This document shows, one piece after another, positions 1 to 14,500 of a DNA stretch of 64,000 nucleotides. The notes below the pieces were generated by a model. That model saw nothing but the letters and a program-made list of their open reading frames with translations. It was not told where the DNA came from and did not search any database. This DNA comes from Diorhabda sublineata (lineage: Eukaryota > Arthropoda > Insecta > Coleoptera > Chrysomelidae). The stretch lies in the NCBI RefSeq assembly GCF_026230105.1, contig NC_079482.1, forward strand, positions 16,678,001 to 16,742,000, read 5' to 3'. A program made the translations under genes and the position numbers. Within the stretch, counting starts at the first letter, position 1, and every line of letters starts with the position of its first letter.

Positions 1-960
1 GTATCACACAACGAAGGGCATCAAACTTTCTGACCACGTCTCTTACAATATTTTTTTCGTCTGCAAAAAGACTGGAAGCATTCTCCGAAATAGCACTGAG
101 AGATTCAGTAGAGGGAGATCAATAACTGATCAAATCTTTACTATTCTCTTCCTGTTGGAAAAATGCTATGAGCATAATATTTCCATACATATAGATTACA
201 AACCAGCTTAAGTTGATAGATCTTGCCACTACGTCTTTTTAGCATTCCTCCGAAACTTATTCCACCAATAGCAAAGTGAAGATAGAGGCGAAGACCTCAT
301 GATAATTCCAAATAGGACGAATTCTCAGGCAAGGAGACGCCCCGCGAGTACCCTCATCAACCTGTCATTGGACCCAGTCATCAGAAATATAGAAGAGAAG
401 TTAATAGAAGAGGAACTTGGCTCAACAGAGCATTGCAGTACCTGTCCAATGCCGATGACATTGATCTACTCAGCCGAAGGGAGCATGAACTGAAGGAAAG
501 CTTTGAGCAGCTGGAGGAGGAACAGAAGGACTTCCCCGGTGGCTTTCGAAGTAGGCCGGTTTAAATTTCGAAAATGTACCGACGTGTAGATCACTAGTGA
601 AAACAATTACAACCCGGTTGTCATGTACGTTAGCGAGACTTGGATGTTAAACGGCCGTGAGAAGAATGTATTGCACAGCCGTACAAACACCGAGCTCTAT
701 GAAGACCCCAGCCTGGTAACAGAAGTCGAAAGGGCCACACTCAGATGACAGATGACAGCGTATGCCTGAGGAACGGGAGGAGATCAAAACGTACCCGCAG
801 AAGCCCAAGGGGCGGCGACTACCTGGGCGACGGCACAAACGATGTCTGGATGATATCGAAGAGGATCTTCAGGAGCTAGACGTGAGGGGGTGGAGATGCC
901 GAACGATGAAACGTGATGACTGGAGAAATTTGATGGTCGCGGCCAAAGCTCTTTGAAGGC
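1..960 (+). mobile_element. Non-LTR retrotransposon (LINE) relic, 3' part of RT and C-terminal tail
   Basis: Fragments in changing frames match the insect LINE ORF2 pattern: about 110-230 TDQIFT...LEKCYEHNI...IDYKPA (RT finger region), 340-395 (TLINLSLDPVIRNIEEKLIEE), 435-530 a degraded catalytic box NADDIDLLSRREHELKE (first residue of the usual Y/FADD changed), then 640-955 with LNGRE..LHS, RGWR and a basic tail (GRRLPGRRHKRCLDDIEEDL) typical of the ORF2 C-terminus. Several frameshifts and a large internal loss show it is dead. It extends left of the window. It lies 3' of the BTB-ZF gene. Confidence 0.75.
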
Positions 961-1923
961 CGTTGTGTCAGTGGTGGTAGTAGTTGTAGTTATTTATTTC
1001 TTTAAATGGCACCCCATTTGAACATATATCAAGAATTGTTGATGTTTAGTTTATATATGTTTATTTTCATGGTGTGTATTTAATAACGATAAGTTCTAGG
1101 TTTAAATTATTTCAGATTAGTTAATTCTAATTAACTATTAAAGTACGGGCAGAAAATTTACAATGCAGATAGATAGACCTATCTTGCGGTTCGCCACTAT
1201 TCATTTGAAATTACATTTGGCCTTTATTTACTAAAAGGTTGGGCACTCCTGTTCTATGATGAGATAGAGCACGGACCAATAACTGAAGTATTGTATTACG
1301 TTGAGCCAAAGGGAAGCATCTCAATTCATTCAGGTAATTCGTGTGTAGGAAAATTTGAACACCGTTTTCCAGTCAACCCTTCATAAAAGTACGGCCCAAT
1401 CCAATGAACATTGTGCAACCCACACCCTAAATTTGTATCCTAAATTGTTTAGTGATGAATTGAACAAACTTAGTGTGGGTTTTAGTTCGACCGATAATAA
1501 GCATTTTTTGAGAAAGGATTAGAGAAATCCAATCTACCCTTCGTTCAAAATTAATAAACCTTTGTCCTTGAACCAAGTCATTTAACAAAAAATAGAAAAT
1601 AAAAATTGACATGTTTGAAGTAAACCTTTAATATAAATTTAATAAATTAGCTCAGAAAAACTCGTATGTCTCAATTATTAGAATGGGAAGTTTGTAAAAA
1701 ATGGTTTGTTTCTCTATTTAAGAAAGAAAATTTGTTCTAAATAAACTTCGGCTGTAACTTAATCAATTTTTTCGATAGGCACAATAACACTTAACATTAT
1801 TTTATATCAACTGTCTTAAATTTACGAAAGGTAACTACAGAAACTCAGGAAGGCTCACTTTAACTCAGGAAACCTACGTGGATGTGGTGATATTTATATA
1901 ATAGAAAAAAGACGACACATAAT
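961..1923. other. Intergenic / 3' UTR region
   Basis: No coding signal on either strand. The right part should be 3' UTR of the minus-strand BTB-ZF gene. AATAAA on the minus strand occurs only farther left (near 990 and 1060-1200), so the polyadenylation site is uncertain. Confidence 0.5.
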
Positions 1924-2538
1924 CTAATGTGGACTCTCCTCTTCGGTATCCAACTGATTAGGAGACAGGAACTTACGCACATACTTCGGATAATGTGTCT
2001 TTTCGTGCGCTTTCAGAATGGTCGATCGCGAAAAAGTTTTACCACATAAAGTACACCTAAACGGTCGTTCGCCGGTATGAACACGACAATGGTCCTTCAT
2101 ATGGTGTCGGAGCTTGAACGCTTTACCACAAAACTCGCACTTAAAAGGTCGGTCACCTGTGTGAACAGGAAGATGAGTAATGAGAGAACTAACATCCGGG
2201 AAAGATTTTCCGCAGAACTTGCACAGCACCACTCCACTGGCACTGCTACCTAATGCTGCCACGGCGGCTTCCTTAATATCCAAATCCATAGGAGTAGGTG
2301 GTTGATCAGTGGGATCAGGAGGTTCATGTGGAGTAGCTGATAACCGTCCTGTGAAATCCATGAAACCTAAAGGTTCCGGTATGTTAAGGGGACTTACGTG
2401 ATGCCTCTGCTCTCTATACTTCAATGTTTCCAGACTATGACTCAATATATGTCGAGTTAGCTTACTTTGATGTGGAAAGGAATTGCCGCAATATATACAG
2501 GAATACATTCTTGGAGATGCGTCACCGGTTTCTTGCTC
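1924..2538 (-). CDS. BTB-ZF gene, terminal coding exon (four C2H2 zinc fingers)
   Basis: The acceptor GGTTGCAG ends at 2539; the coding part is 204 codons plus TAG at 1926-1924. Finger 1 (CIYC...H...H) is separated by a roughly 70-residue Pro-rich spacer from fingers 2-4, which are tandem with THxGD/ERPF linkers (CKFC, CEFC, CTLC). All zinc ligands are present, so the DNA-binding module looks intact. The exon follows the common BTB-ZF plan of one large 3' exon holding the fingers. No clear AATAAA was found within about 300 bases downstream on the minus strand. Confidence 0.93.
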   Translation of the reverse strand, partial: EQETGDASPRMYSCIYCGNSFPHQSKLTRHILSHSLETLKYREQRHHVSPLNIPEPLGFMDFTGRLSATPHEPPDPTDQPPTPMDLDIKEAAVAALGSSASGVVLCKFCGKSFPDVSSLITHLPVHTGDRPFKCEFCGKAFKLRHHMKDHCRVHTGERPFRCTLCGKTFSRSTILKAHEKTHYPKYVRKFLSPNQLDTEEESPH

Positions 2539-5500
2539 CTGCAACCAAACATAAGAACAATCAACTTCTTGGAGATGCCTCTAGATGTAGTGGAAGTTTC
2601 TGCGTGGGCCGTCACAAGAAGTTGACGTTCATTTTTGTTTGGCTGTGGGAAGCAAGAAGTGTGCCACCAAAAAAATTATTCTTTTTATAATATATTGCTT
2701 CAAAAGTCTCCCAATTTCTGCTTTTAGAAAAACGGTTATGGAGCTGGAAGCGTCTTCTAATGTTTATAGCCAAAATGATTGTCAACTTCTTGACGGCACA
2801 CGGATTACATCATTAAATTTATTTTGTAATGGAAAACATAGGTCTAGTTTCTACGTTTCAATAAATAATTTTAAAGCATTTAATATTAGCTAATTTCGTA
2901 ATCAAAATCTAGAAACAATAAAAAAATTAGAATATATCAACTTAACCTAGCTTTTATTCAATAAATACATATAAAAAACATTTTAAAAAAACCATTATGT
3001 AAAGATTGAAGGAAAGCTTTGACTGACACAAAGCTGAAGTCAGCGAAAACTATAAAATTCTAAACGATGAAACAGAATATAGAAAATCCTGAATTTATTG
3101 ATTGCTCAGAGAAACAGATAAGAAATTGTGAGCAACATCATATCTCTTCTCCGTACACCCATTATGTCAGACGAGTAATACGGGGGGAAGAGGAACAATC
3201 GATTCTTCTTCTCAGAACTCACGTCTCATTGTTAGTAATGAAATATCGATTGACTACACCAAGAAATCTGTACAACTCAACCAAGACTACAATAATCCTT
3301 TTCATTTGAGTCTAAATTCCGCCTCTGCAGGTGAATATTATCGTAGAGTGAAAATATGAAGTTCAATATCTGATAATTAATTCATAATTCTGAGCACTGC
3401 AACAGACCTCATAACTGTGAGTCACATAATCTCACAAGGTGGAGTAGTCTGGCACACCGAAGTTGGTGAAAGTAGCATTTGGAAAGCCGTTTAAAAAGCA
3501 AGGGATGTAGATCACTGGAAATATAATTAAGTGCCTCCAACTAAAGTATTGACTCACGTACTTCACACCTAATCACATTCTGATAGACCTATCTAAATAA
3601 TATACAGATTATGAGAGAGGTCGTCTCTGACGCTAAATACATTGTCAATAATATTGATACTGTGATAATAGTGATATAATTGTCAAAAAATAAGAATAAA
3701 TATCGATGAGGCTTCTATTACGATGTTAAGTATGAAGAAGGATTGGGAAAGAAAAGCTACTAACCAAACATTCATAAAAAAACCGCAAATGATACACTGC
3801 CAGATTAACTGCGACAACAGAGAGTTAGAGCTAGGGTAATTGGGGTTAACTGTACAATTATATGATAATGCCTGTCTCTGTTCTTGTCATTTGACCCGAA
3901 GAAGCAGCGGTTTTTTGTTTTCCGAAGATACAATGTTTTTTATATTATAGTTATCAACAAATTGTTTTCTCATACGATTTAATGAATTTTAACTCTATTT
4001 CTAGAGTCACTATTCAATATATTATCGAATATGGCATATGTTCAAATACATACAACATTCAGTATAAATTTAAGAGTTCAACAGATTGTAGTAAGTGACC
4101 AAATAAGAACGCACACTGCTTTTTTCGGTAACTATTCTTATAGTTTATTTCAGAAAGGTATAGAGCAATAAAATCTCATTAGGTATGTGAAGGGACCACA
4201 GAGTGACCCAACGAATATTTAAGCCATTTTCATAGTTTGGCATTGATTTCATTGTAAAATACTTTTTATTAGGTGCAGGTAGTACCACTCGGGTTGGGGT
4301 CAATATATGGGTTTAGCCTATTGTTATCCATTCACAAACACTGAAAATATTGTGCCAAAGGCGTGCCGGTAGGATACTCGTAAAAAGGAATGAATTTTAT
4401 TTTAACAGAATAAAAATTAGCCATTACGTACATATTAATAGGTACACTTATTTTTTATTCAACATTATACAAAAAATACATTATACAGAAATTGAATTAT
4501 AAAAAATCATAATATTCTTCGTCGTCTGAGGAACTGTAATCTCCTTTTGACGATATAATTAACGGATCCGATTGATCAAGTAGTCAAGATCCCACATTTT
4601 CTCCTGTTCTTTAATGACATGCTGGACTGCTTTTCGCCAGTTCTCTGGTATCACCTCCTTAATGGCTCGATCTAACAATAGCTTAACGTCTTTCATTTTG
4701 AATGTCGTGTTGTGTCTTGCTACAAATCCTTTTACTTGTGCCCATATAAGTTCTATAGGATTTAGTTCGCAATATATGGCGGTGTACGCAACACAGTTAC
4801 ACTATGTTTTTCTGCTATATCTTCCACGGCGTATTTCATAAAACGATGTTTGTGTAAATTTGCTATAGCTAATAGCTCTTTTCTTATCAAATTCAATACT
4901 TTTGGTGGTCAATAATTTCTTGTTTTCTCAAACATGAAGTTGGAGTCTTGTCTATGCGTCAAGAATGATAACTTGCATTATCCATAACTACTACTGAATC
5001 AGCCGGAAGATATTTTATCATTTCACCAAAATAGTCTTCAAAAACATTCGAATCCATATCCTCGTGGTAATCTCCCGTATGGCACGACTGAAAGGTTAGC
5101 AAACCTTCTTTTAAACATCCCCCTTCGCTTCCAATATGGACGATTATTAGTCTTTTCTCTTTACCTGAAGGCACCTTAATACCCGTTGACAGGCCTTCCA
5201 TGAAAGCTTGGCGAGCGTTGGTTATATTTTTGTCTTGACACATTTTGGGTACTGTATAACCTTCATTAATTCACGTCTCATCAAAATAAAAGATTTTCTT
5301 CTGCTCTGTTCTGAACTGCTTAATACGTCTTAAGTATTTTCGTCGCCAGCAAACAATTTCATCGCTTTTCAGTAAAAGTGCTTTACGGTTATGCTTTTCC
5401 TAGGCAAAATCCATATTTCTCAAAGTGGTCCATAAAAGTTTTTTAGTTATCAACGGAATACTGTCATCCTGGCCAAGCACCATTAAAATCTTATCTAGGG

Positions 5501-8500
5501 TGGGTATTTATTTTTTAAAATAAAAAGAGTGAACTTTTCTTCGAATTACACTTTTAGGTGTCTTATCAAGGACTTTTACTGGTCTGCCTGAACTTTTCTT
5601 AGGAGGTGTAAATGCCATTTTATTACTAATCTTATAATACTGTGAACACTATTTACGGCTTAACAGCAAATACTGATACGTTAAACTAAACAAATATATT
5701 ATATATAAAGGTCTAAAAATTTTGGGTAAGGCACCATTGCCCTTACGGCGCATGGTTAAGCCAAATCTGAAATAGGGTTGGAATTAGGCAGAGGCACTAA
5801 ACGGTACCTGTTAAACGCAAAACGTAATTGTATAATCTACTACCTAATTAATCCCTACACGCTACGGTTGTCGATTCTTATACACATTTTTTTATGCCTC
5901 TGCATAATTACCTAATAAACAGAATAACGTAGAGCCATAATATTCGTTGATTTTCAAACTTGAGTGCTCTAGATCGCTGACACCTAATTTCGTATAAATA
6001 TCTTGAATAAGTTTACTTATGTAGTTTTGACTTTTTCACAAAAATTTGTATAATAATATTTGGTAATATTATTTTTTGTTAATGTTCTCTCAAATGAATG
6101 AGCTCTTTTGGTATTGATTGAGTTAAAAATAACTTCCACACCGAACAAAATCACACACACTCTATTACAGTATTTTTTTATTCAATTAAAATCGTCCTAA
6201 AGATCAAAACAGACCCGAAAGTTGCATTTATTTCGCATTAACGCAACTTTAAAGTGACGCGCTGTCCTGTATGCAGCGAACTTCTTAAGGTAAACACTCC
6301 ACTATTTTAGACTGCCAGGACTATAACTTAGTCATCATGGAAAGACCGCGTAGAATACACGAACATGTATTCCAGATGATTAATAATACTATAACACCGT
6401 GATTCGGTAGATGACTTTTTCAAATCGTCGACTTCACTGAGTTGTTTATCAGGGCATCAAAGGCGACTGCAATTTATTGAAAAAGGAATACAAAACAGTG
6501 CATCAATTTAGATGATTATTAAATAAAATATGTGATTTTGTCTTTTTACTCTTTATTTCTCAGCAGCCCTGCAGCGCTTATGCACCAGCCGCCCTCACTA
6601 CTCGAATTAGTCAATTGTCAAAAATATCTATTTGTTTAGTACAGTTAGTAGCCGAAGGAAAATATGCTGGAATGGCCTTCTGTTAAGAGTGTTTTTTACT
6701 ATTATCTCTGCTTCGGTTTGTATTCACATAAATTATTTATAGAAAAATTGTTAAAAATATATATTAGGGAAATTATACCGTAACTTAGGAGGTCGGTTGG
6801 TGCCACTGATTCATGTTTGACAGTTGACTTTAAAAATATTATTTGAATTCAAAAGTTTGCTTGCATTAGAAAAATATCGGGTGAAGAGCTCCACCAGATT
6901 TGCGGGACGTAGCCTCACCGACATAAGTAACTTACTATTTATTATGAAGTATGAAGAAGAATATGAAAAATGTATGGCTTGGTGTTAAGATAAAGGGGCA
7001 ACTATCAAAAATATGTTAACTGCTTATTTGATGCCCTTAAGAAAAAGTAATAATGTGAAAGACTTGTTCCATGTTTATTTCAACATTAAATTTTCGTCAA
7101 AATATTAACATCTCCAAATTTCTGAAATAGCAATAACTTTTGAATAGATGTTTAACGGGATATCGACCAAAAAAAATAAATTATATTGGAATATGTTGAT
7201 ATTAAAATTAAAATAAAATATTAAAAATATTAAAAAAATGTTGATATTAAAAAAAATTATTAAGGAAGCATCTGTTGTTGATTTTTGGCTGTTGTAGTTG
7301 CACTAGTGATCGGTTATTCGGGTGCATGCAGAAAAGATGATTTAACCAATCTTTCAATAAATAATATTGAATATAAACTTGAATCAGTACTTGTAACCTT
7401 ACCAAAGACAATAACAAATCATCCAATATTGTTTGCAATAACAGTGGCCATTGGATTGAACTTATTAAAAAATATGCCTACTTAAGACCAAGTCATACTA
7501 TCCACAAACGATTCTTTGTGAATTACTGGCAAGGGCGTTTTACACATGCCATTAATTATTATAAAAAATGATTATAATTACCAGATCGAGAAAATTTTTC
7601 AGAACACTGCTTTCGAAAGACATTTTAATCACACCTGGCCAATAACGGCGGATATTTAATTACCCTCAAACATCTTGGAGGCAGTTGCGCAGAGGGGTAT
7701 TTAGATTCGATAATGCCTTTTAGAAAAAGTGGCGGCAAAGTTAACAAAACCTTCATGTTCTGTATCAATTGCAAGTGCTGGAGTTTCCAACTAATTTTAC
7801 TGAGGAAAATAATAATGTTGTTTCGAATTCTCAATAAAACATACCTGGTACTTCAACTAAGGAAGGAAATTTATAATAACTGCACATTGAATAAAGAAAA
7901 TTAATTTAATTATTTATGTTTATATTATATTATACATGAGAAGATACCAAAAATTCTGAAGAATGTCCCTGCATCAAATACTATCTAATTTTTATTAAAG
8001 GATTACGTTACGAGTGAAACATAATAATTTCAATATATTAAACCATCCATTGATTTTAAGGTGAGATCTTTCTAAGAAACTTCTTTACTGTAGATTTTTA
8101 TGTTTTTTCTATATTTTTGATAACTACATTTACTTTGCCTAAAAACTCATAATTTATTGTAATTAATATGTTAAAATTGAACTAACCTAAAATGACCAAA
8201 AATGCGTGCGAAAACAACGTTGATCTAATACCGAAACAGAGAAAATAATCTCTGAATCTTTTTTCCCCATTCCAATGATTAAATTCTATACTATAGTCTA
8301 TTTCAGAAAGGTATAGAGTAATAAAATGGAGAATTCCGTCCAGCTCGGCTCAATTTCGGTGTCGGCCATAGGTATTGAAATATTTCTTAAATTCATAATT
8401 TTCCAGACTGAATTAACCCCGTTATCAAAACATTTCTAGAAAACCAAAGAGGGGAGCCTCAAAATATAAACATGGTATACGACTTTTTTCTTTTTCGAAT

Positions 8501-11500
8501 TAAATTGTGTTCGCACTTCCTTACAGCATCAATTTTGTGAAGGTCGTCCAAAATCGGCTGCAGTGCCAGAAAACATCGATGCTGTACGTGAACTGATATT
8601 GCAAATCGTCATGTGGCATACCGTGTGATTGAGGCATATTTGGGCATAAGTTCCATACATTCAATATTGCATGAACATTTGGCTATCAAAAGATTTGTTC
8701 GTGTTGGATACCGCATAATTTGACAATCGCTCAAAAAAAGCTCGTGTCGATTAGTGTGAAACGATACTGAAAAAATTCAATAAATACTTCAAAAGATGTC
8801 TATAAGATCGTGACAGCCGATGAATCATGGATATAAACCCGAAACTGAGTAACAATCGACTGTATGGGTCTTTCAAGAAAAAACAAATCCAACGAAAGTT
8901 TTCAAATGGTCGCCTGTTTTTTCGGAATAACTGGATATTTCGTCAACGTTCCATTAGAACGGTCAATTCTGGATGGTAAACCAGCATTTGTTTGCAAGAA
9001 GTGTTCGAAAAAATCAGGAAACCCAATCGCAGACGTCAAATCATTATCCTTCACGACAATGCGAGCTCTCATACATCAGTTTCTGTTTTCAAGTTTCAAT
9101 TATTAAACTGATCATCATCCGCCGTACAGTCCTCAATTGCACCCAATGGTTTCTTCTTATTCCCGCAGATTAAAAATCAATTGATAACAATGTTTTCCTA
9201 CATCTATAGAAGCAGTTGATGTGTTTGACATGTTTGTGAGGTACCTCAATCGGAATGGAAAAAATGTTTCGACAATTGGTTCGAACACATGCAAAAAAGT
9301 ATCGATCTAAATTGAGAATATTTTGGAAAACAATAAAGTCACATCCAAGTTTTTTTTTTCATTTTTCTATCCCGACACTTAAGTAGTAACTCTCTTATCC
9401 TCAATTAATAAGAATAAGCAAGACTAATTTTAATAATCTACTCATTGTTTCTTGATTACGTATATAATTAGGATTTTTTTAATGTATATTTCTTTATGTT
9501 AAATCCAACTTCACTCGTTATTTTTAGAGTGTATAAATTTTAATAATATGTCTAACAGCAACTAATTTAGACGGTCTCACAAATTCAGAAACTGTAGATG
9601 TCCTACACTTATGTAAATGATGGATTATCATTGAGTTTTACAGTTGATTAATGATTCATCACTCTCACGTTAGAAGTTCTAGAGCATCAACCAAATCTAC
9701 TGTGAACAATATTTTAAGGCGATATTTGAACGGATGAATGGATTAGACTTCAACTACTAAATGTTATAAGCAAGTTAAAAAAATTGAGAATGTAAAACTT
9801 GCCGTATCTTTTCAAAAACATTTTTTTATTTCACTTTTTCTTCCTCGTGTTGATATCTTATTTTGATTAAATTCATATCAATGTTTGAGTTTTGAAACTT
9901 ACCTTTTTCTTGATAAAATTTCAAGTAGATAAAAAAAACAACTCACCGAATCTTGAAGATTCCGTGAAAACTCTGAAGGACTTATGGGAGGTTTTTTATC
10001 TTCTCCTCCTCCCCAATCGACTTCTTTTTTAAGACTCTGTAATTGAACAACAAAATAAATTGATTGCACATAGTGTAATTCAGTTGATTTAATAAACATG
10101 CAGAAGTATCTTCCAGTGAAGATACCCCTTCACGGTATATAAATTTATTATATCTAAGGACACTCTAACTTATTAATACAACAGAAATAAAAATTAATAT
10201 ACTATACATTTTAATAAACCTTATATAAATCTGTTTACGAAATCATCAGGTTTAAAGCGTTTTTCGAAAATGTGAAAAAAGCCTATTTCAAATATTTTGG
10301 TACTTTAATTGGAGACCAAGATAAACAGTAGGCCCCCACGAGTGCTGTGTTAGTTGTAGCGTGTCATTGGTGCAGTGGACGAATGGGAAGAAAAAAAACA
10401 TGCCTTTTGCAATTCCAATGGTATGGCGGGAACCTATTAACCATTTTGACGACTGCTATTTTTGTCTAACAAAGACTGAAGTTATTCTAAAAAAGGAAAA
10501 TATTGTTTTTGGATGATACTGGAGACAACGTATCATCAGGAAGCTCCAAAGAACAATGTACCGACCCTATTTTTACTCCAAGTACCAGTTCCGGGGAGCC
10601 ACATTTGATTGTTCAAAGTGAGTTAAATGATTTAGCACGTGATTTGGGGTTATCCAAGCAACAATCTGAACTTCTTGCTTCCTTTCTTAAGGAATGGAAC
10701 TTGTTACCCAAAGAGACAAAAATTATGACCCTCAGAAAAAGAAATGCTACATTTTCTGCAGTCTGAAGTATGGGAAATTCGTTGTGTGCGTGTACGGATA
10801 TTGATGGTCTAATGAAGGAACTTGATATTGAGAATAATCCCAGTGAGTGGCGCCTGTTTATTGACTTGTCTAAATACAGTTTAAAAGCAGTGTTATTACA
10901 ATGGAAATTTAAAACCGTCTATACCAGTTGCTCATTCTGTGAAGATGAAAGAAACTTGCTAGCTTTTAGACAAAATTAACTACAACAAGTATAAGTGGTA
11001 GATATGTGGGGACCTGAAGGTGATTAGAATTTTAATGGAACTTCAGGGAGGGTTTACGAAACATTGCTGTCGATCACCACTATGTAAAAAAAATTGGCAA
11101 GCAAGAAGTGAGTTTCAACTGGGATCTCAAAATGTTAAGTTTATACCCCTTGTAGATCCCAAAAATGTCTTTCTGCCCCTCCTTTACATTAAACTTGGAT
11201 TGATGAAAAACTTTGTAAAGGCTATGGACTCAAATACCTTAGAGAAGTCTTTTCCCAGTTGAGTGATGCCAAAATAAAGGAAGGTATTTTGATTGGGCCA
11301 CAAATAAGAAAATTGCTGCACGATGACAATTTTGCAAAAAAGCTCACCAGACAGGAACTTGAAAGGCATTTGTTAGTGTAGTGAGGGGATTTTTGGACAA
11401 CAATATGGATCCAAACTACCAACAGTTAGTTGATGAATGAATGAAAGGTTCCATCAAGATATTAGAATAATGGAAATTCGGTATCAAGGACGATGGGATC

Positions 11501-14500
11501 GGCTATGATGGGTGATTACTGTTGGTTTTTAAAGAGAGAAAGTGCAACCCCTCATAAAAGGAAAAAAGAAGAACTAATTAATGTTTAAAATGATTTTTGT
11601 TAAAGTTTTTGTTTTTAATAGATGTAAGGTATGTTTATTAGATGTAAACTATAAATATTGTCAATATATACGATTTAAAAAACGTGAAATTATTTTTCTA
11701 ATAATTACTAATGAGTATAGTTCTAAAAATGTAATAAAAAAAATTATTTTTTTCACATTTTCGTATTTTATCATAATATGCTATTAATTCTTGTATTACT
11801 AAAAAAATTTTTTGTCGACCAGTGTAATAGAGATGATACAAACTTGTTTTATGACACGAAATTCCTTCTAAAGCTTGCGTATTTAGTTGTTATTTTTCAA
11901 AGTCTCAGTACTTCAGATAAATCAATACAAGGGCCTCAAATTCATGCTTTTACGTAGAAAGACAAAATTACTGCATTCTTGCTGATGAAATAGATTGCTC
12001 GCTGGAAGATTGGAAATATAGAATGGGCCCCAGTATACTTCTTTGAGGAACCCCAGCTTTGATCGAATACAATCTTGTGAATTCATCTTGATGTTTTATC
12101 AAAAAATGTCTCTCTGTTAAATAGGATTTTAGGATGGGTACAACTGAATGCGGAACTGTGTTTTTTATTTATATATAAAGCCAGACTCTATCAAACGCTT
12201 GGCTAACGTCCAGGAAAGCTGCTGAGAGATAGGATTTACTTTCCAGAGCTGAAGATATCTTTTTCATTACCCTATGTACTTTTTCAATAGTGCCACAGGC
12301 AGATCTAAAACAGATCTACTGGTCTGGAATAAGATTTCTGCTTTCTAGAATTGGAGTCAGTCATCTCAAAAGAAGTTTTTCGAATAGTTTTGAAAGAACT
12401 GGTACAAGCTGATTGGGCGATATGATTCTAATTCTTCTGTTTTTTTTCCGAGTTTGGGTATTAAAATAATTTGCACTGGCAAGGGAAATGGCCTACACAA
12501 TGCGTTATATAATAGTTGTAATAGTTTGAAACCTGTAACTGACAATTCTTATAATACTTTGTTTGTTAGGAGATCATACCCAGGGGCTTTTTTTGGTTTA
12601 TGTGCTCCATCATTGTATTTTTGACTTCTGAAAGTGTAACCCATTTGACGGGAAGATCCATTTGAAACAGAGAGTCTAAATAGTTATGTATGACATGGTA
12701 GTATGTATTGGGATCCTCGTCCACTTTAACCAAGTGGTCGACAAAAGTAGCTTTTTCTCTGGTGTTCCTGGCCTATTTTTCTTGTAGATCTTGTAAGGAG
12801 AATAGTACTGTTGTGATTGTTTTAACTTTTAACTTTATTGGTTTGCAAAGGGACTAATCGGTGTTTTCAGTGGAGGTAACTGAACCTAGATATTCTTGAA
12901 TACCTTTGTTTTTAATATCTCCTAACAGCCTTGACAGATCCTTGGTACTATTTAACTTAGTTTTATCCTTTGTACTTCTCGAGGTCTGCCATCTTTTGCG
13001 TAGTTATCTTTTTTCGACTATTTTTTCTTCAATTACGAGTATTATTTACATTTTTTGTATTTTCTTTAGGTGGAGCTGCTGCCCAGGCTGCTTTTTGTAT
13101 GGTTATTGTAATTTGACTTACAGCTAGCTCTATCTCATAGGGGGTTTTTAGTGAGATTTTTAGACTGATTTTTTTATTTAAATTATCTCTAGAATTTTCC
13201 CAATTTGTTTGAAATCGCAAAAGAATATAGAAATTTCTCACATTCTATCTACAAAAATGAATTACAACCTAAATCTATAAAGACAGATTTTTTAATTCTA
13301 TTTCTCCAATGGGAATCTACAACGAAGAAGTTTTATTCAATAATGAGAGTACACAAATTATTTTCCAGAAAAACTCATTCCAATGTTAAGTTTAATGCAA
13401 AATTTTCTCCTTTCTTTCTTTCTAAAAATTGAGTTGCGCGTACTAATGTAGCAAACTTTTCTTTTGGAAAACCTTGGATTTTTGATAAGCAATATGAATT
13501 TTTATTTGTATTAAGACTAAACAATGAATGCCATAGATGGAGGTTATCTTCTTGTGGTCATAGCATTAGCAGTAATGTGAATTTGTTGGATTAGGAGATT
13601 ACGTATCGTTTATGGATCAAACACGATGGAAGCTAGATTGTTTTTTATCAAAAAACATCAGCAATGTGAGTATGTGGAGGTAGAAAATTATCTTTCGTGT
13701 ATCGACTACTATGGAAGCGAGATTATTCTTCAGCAGAAAGTTTGTGTCTCGTCACATTAGTTTATATTTGTCATAGATTGAGTTGCTCTCTTTTTATGTT
13801 CTCCATTGCGTTAGTAGCAATATTTATTCATGGAAGTAGGATATTATCGTTTATGGATAGATTACGATGGAATATAGATTATTTTTCAGTAGAAAAATTC
13901 TGTTTTTGACAAGCCACATTAGTCTCTGTTCATTTTGAACTTTAAAATGAATGTCAGAGATAGAGTTCATCTACTCTTTTTATTATTCATTGCATCTGCA
14001 TTCATATGAGTTTGTGGGATCACGAGATTATCAGTTGTGTACCGATTACTATAGAAACTTGATAATTCTTTAGCAGAAACTTCATGTTTCGACAAGCCAC
14101 ATAAGTTTGTTTTCTTGAAAATTTACAATGAATGTCATAGATTGAGTTTATCTCTTTTTTGTTGTCCATTGCATTAGTAGCACTGTGAGTCCATTGGAGT
14201 AGGATATTATCGTTTATGGATAAGGATATTATCGTTTATGGATGAATTACGATGGAATATAGATTATTTTTTAGTAGAAAACTTGTGTTTTTGACAAGCC
14301 ACCTTAGTCTCTGTTTATTTTGACCTTCAAAATGAATGTTATAGATAGAGTTCATCTACTCTTTTTGTCATTTGTCTAACGATTACGATAAGAGCTTGAT
14401 AACTCTCCAGCAGAAATCTATTGTCTTAACAGACCATATTCGTATATCTTTATTCTGAAACTCTACAACGAATGTCATAGTTAGCTCATGTTTTGATTCA

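Noticed and set aside
2424..2893. Plus-strand ORFs of 88 and 84 codons over the zinc-finger exon and its intron
   Set aside because: Shadow of the minus-strand gene and adjacent intron; no family signal.
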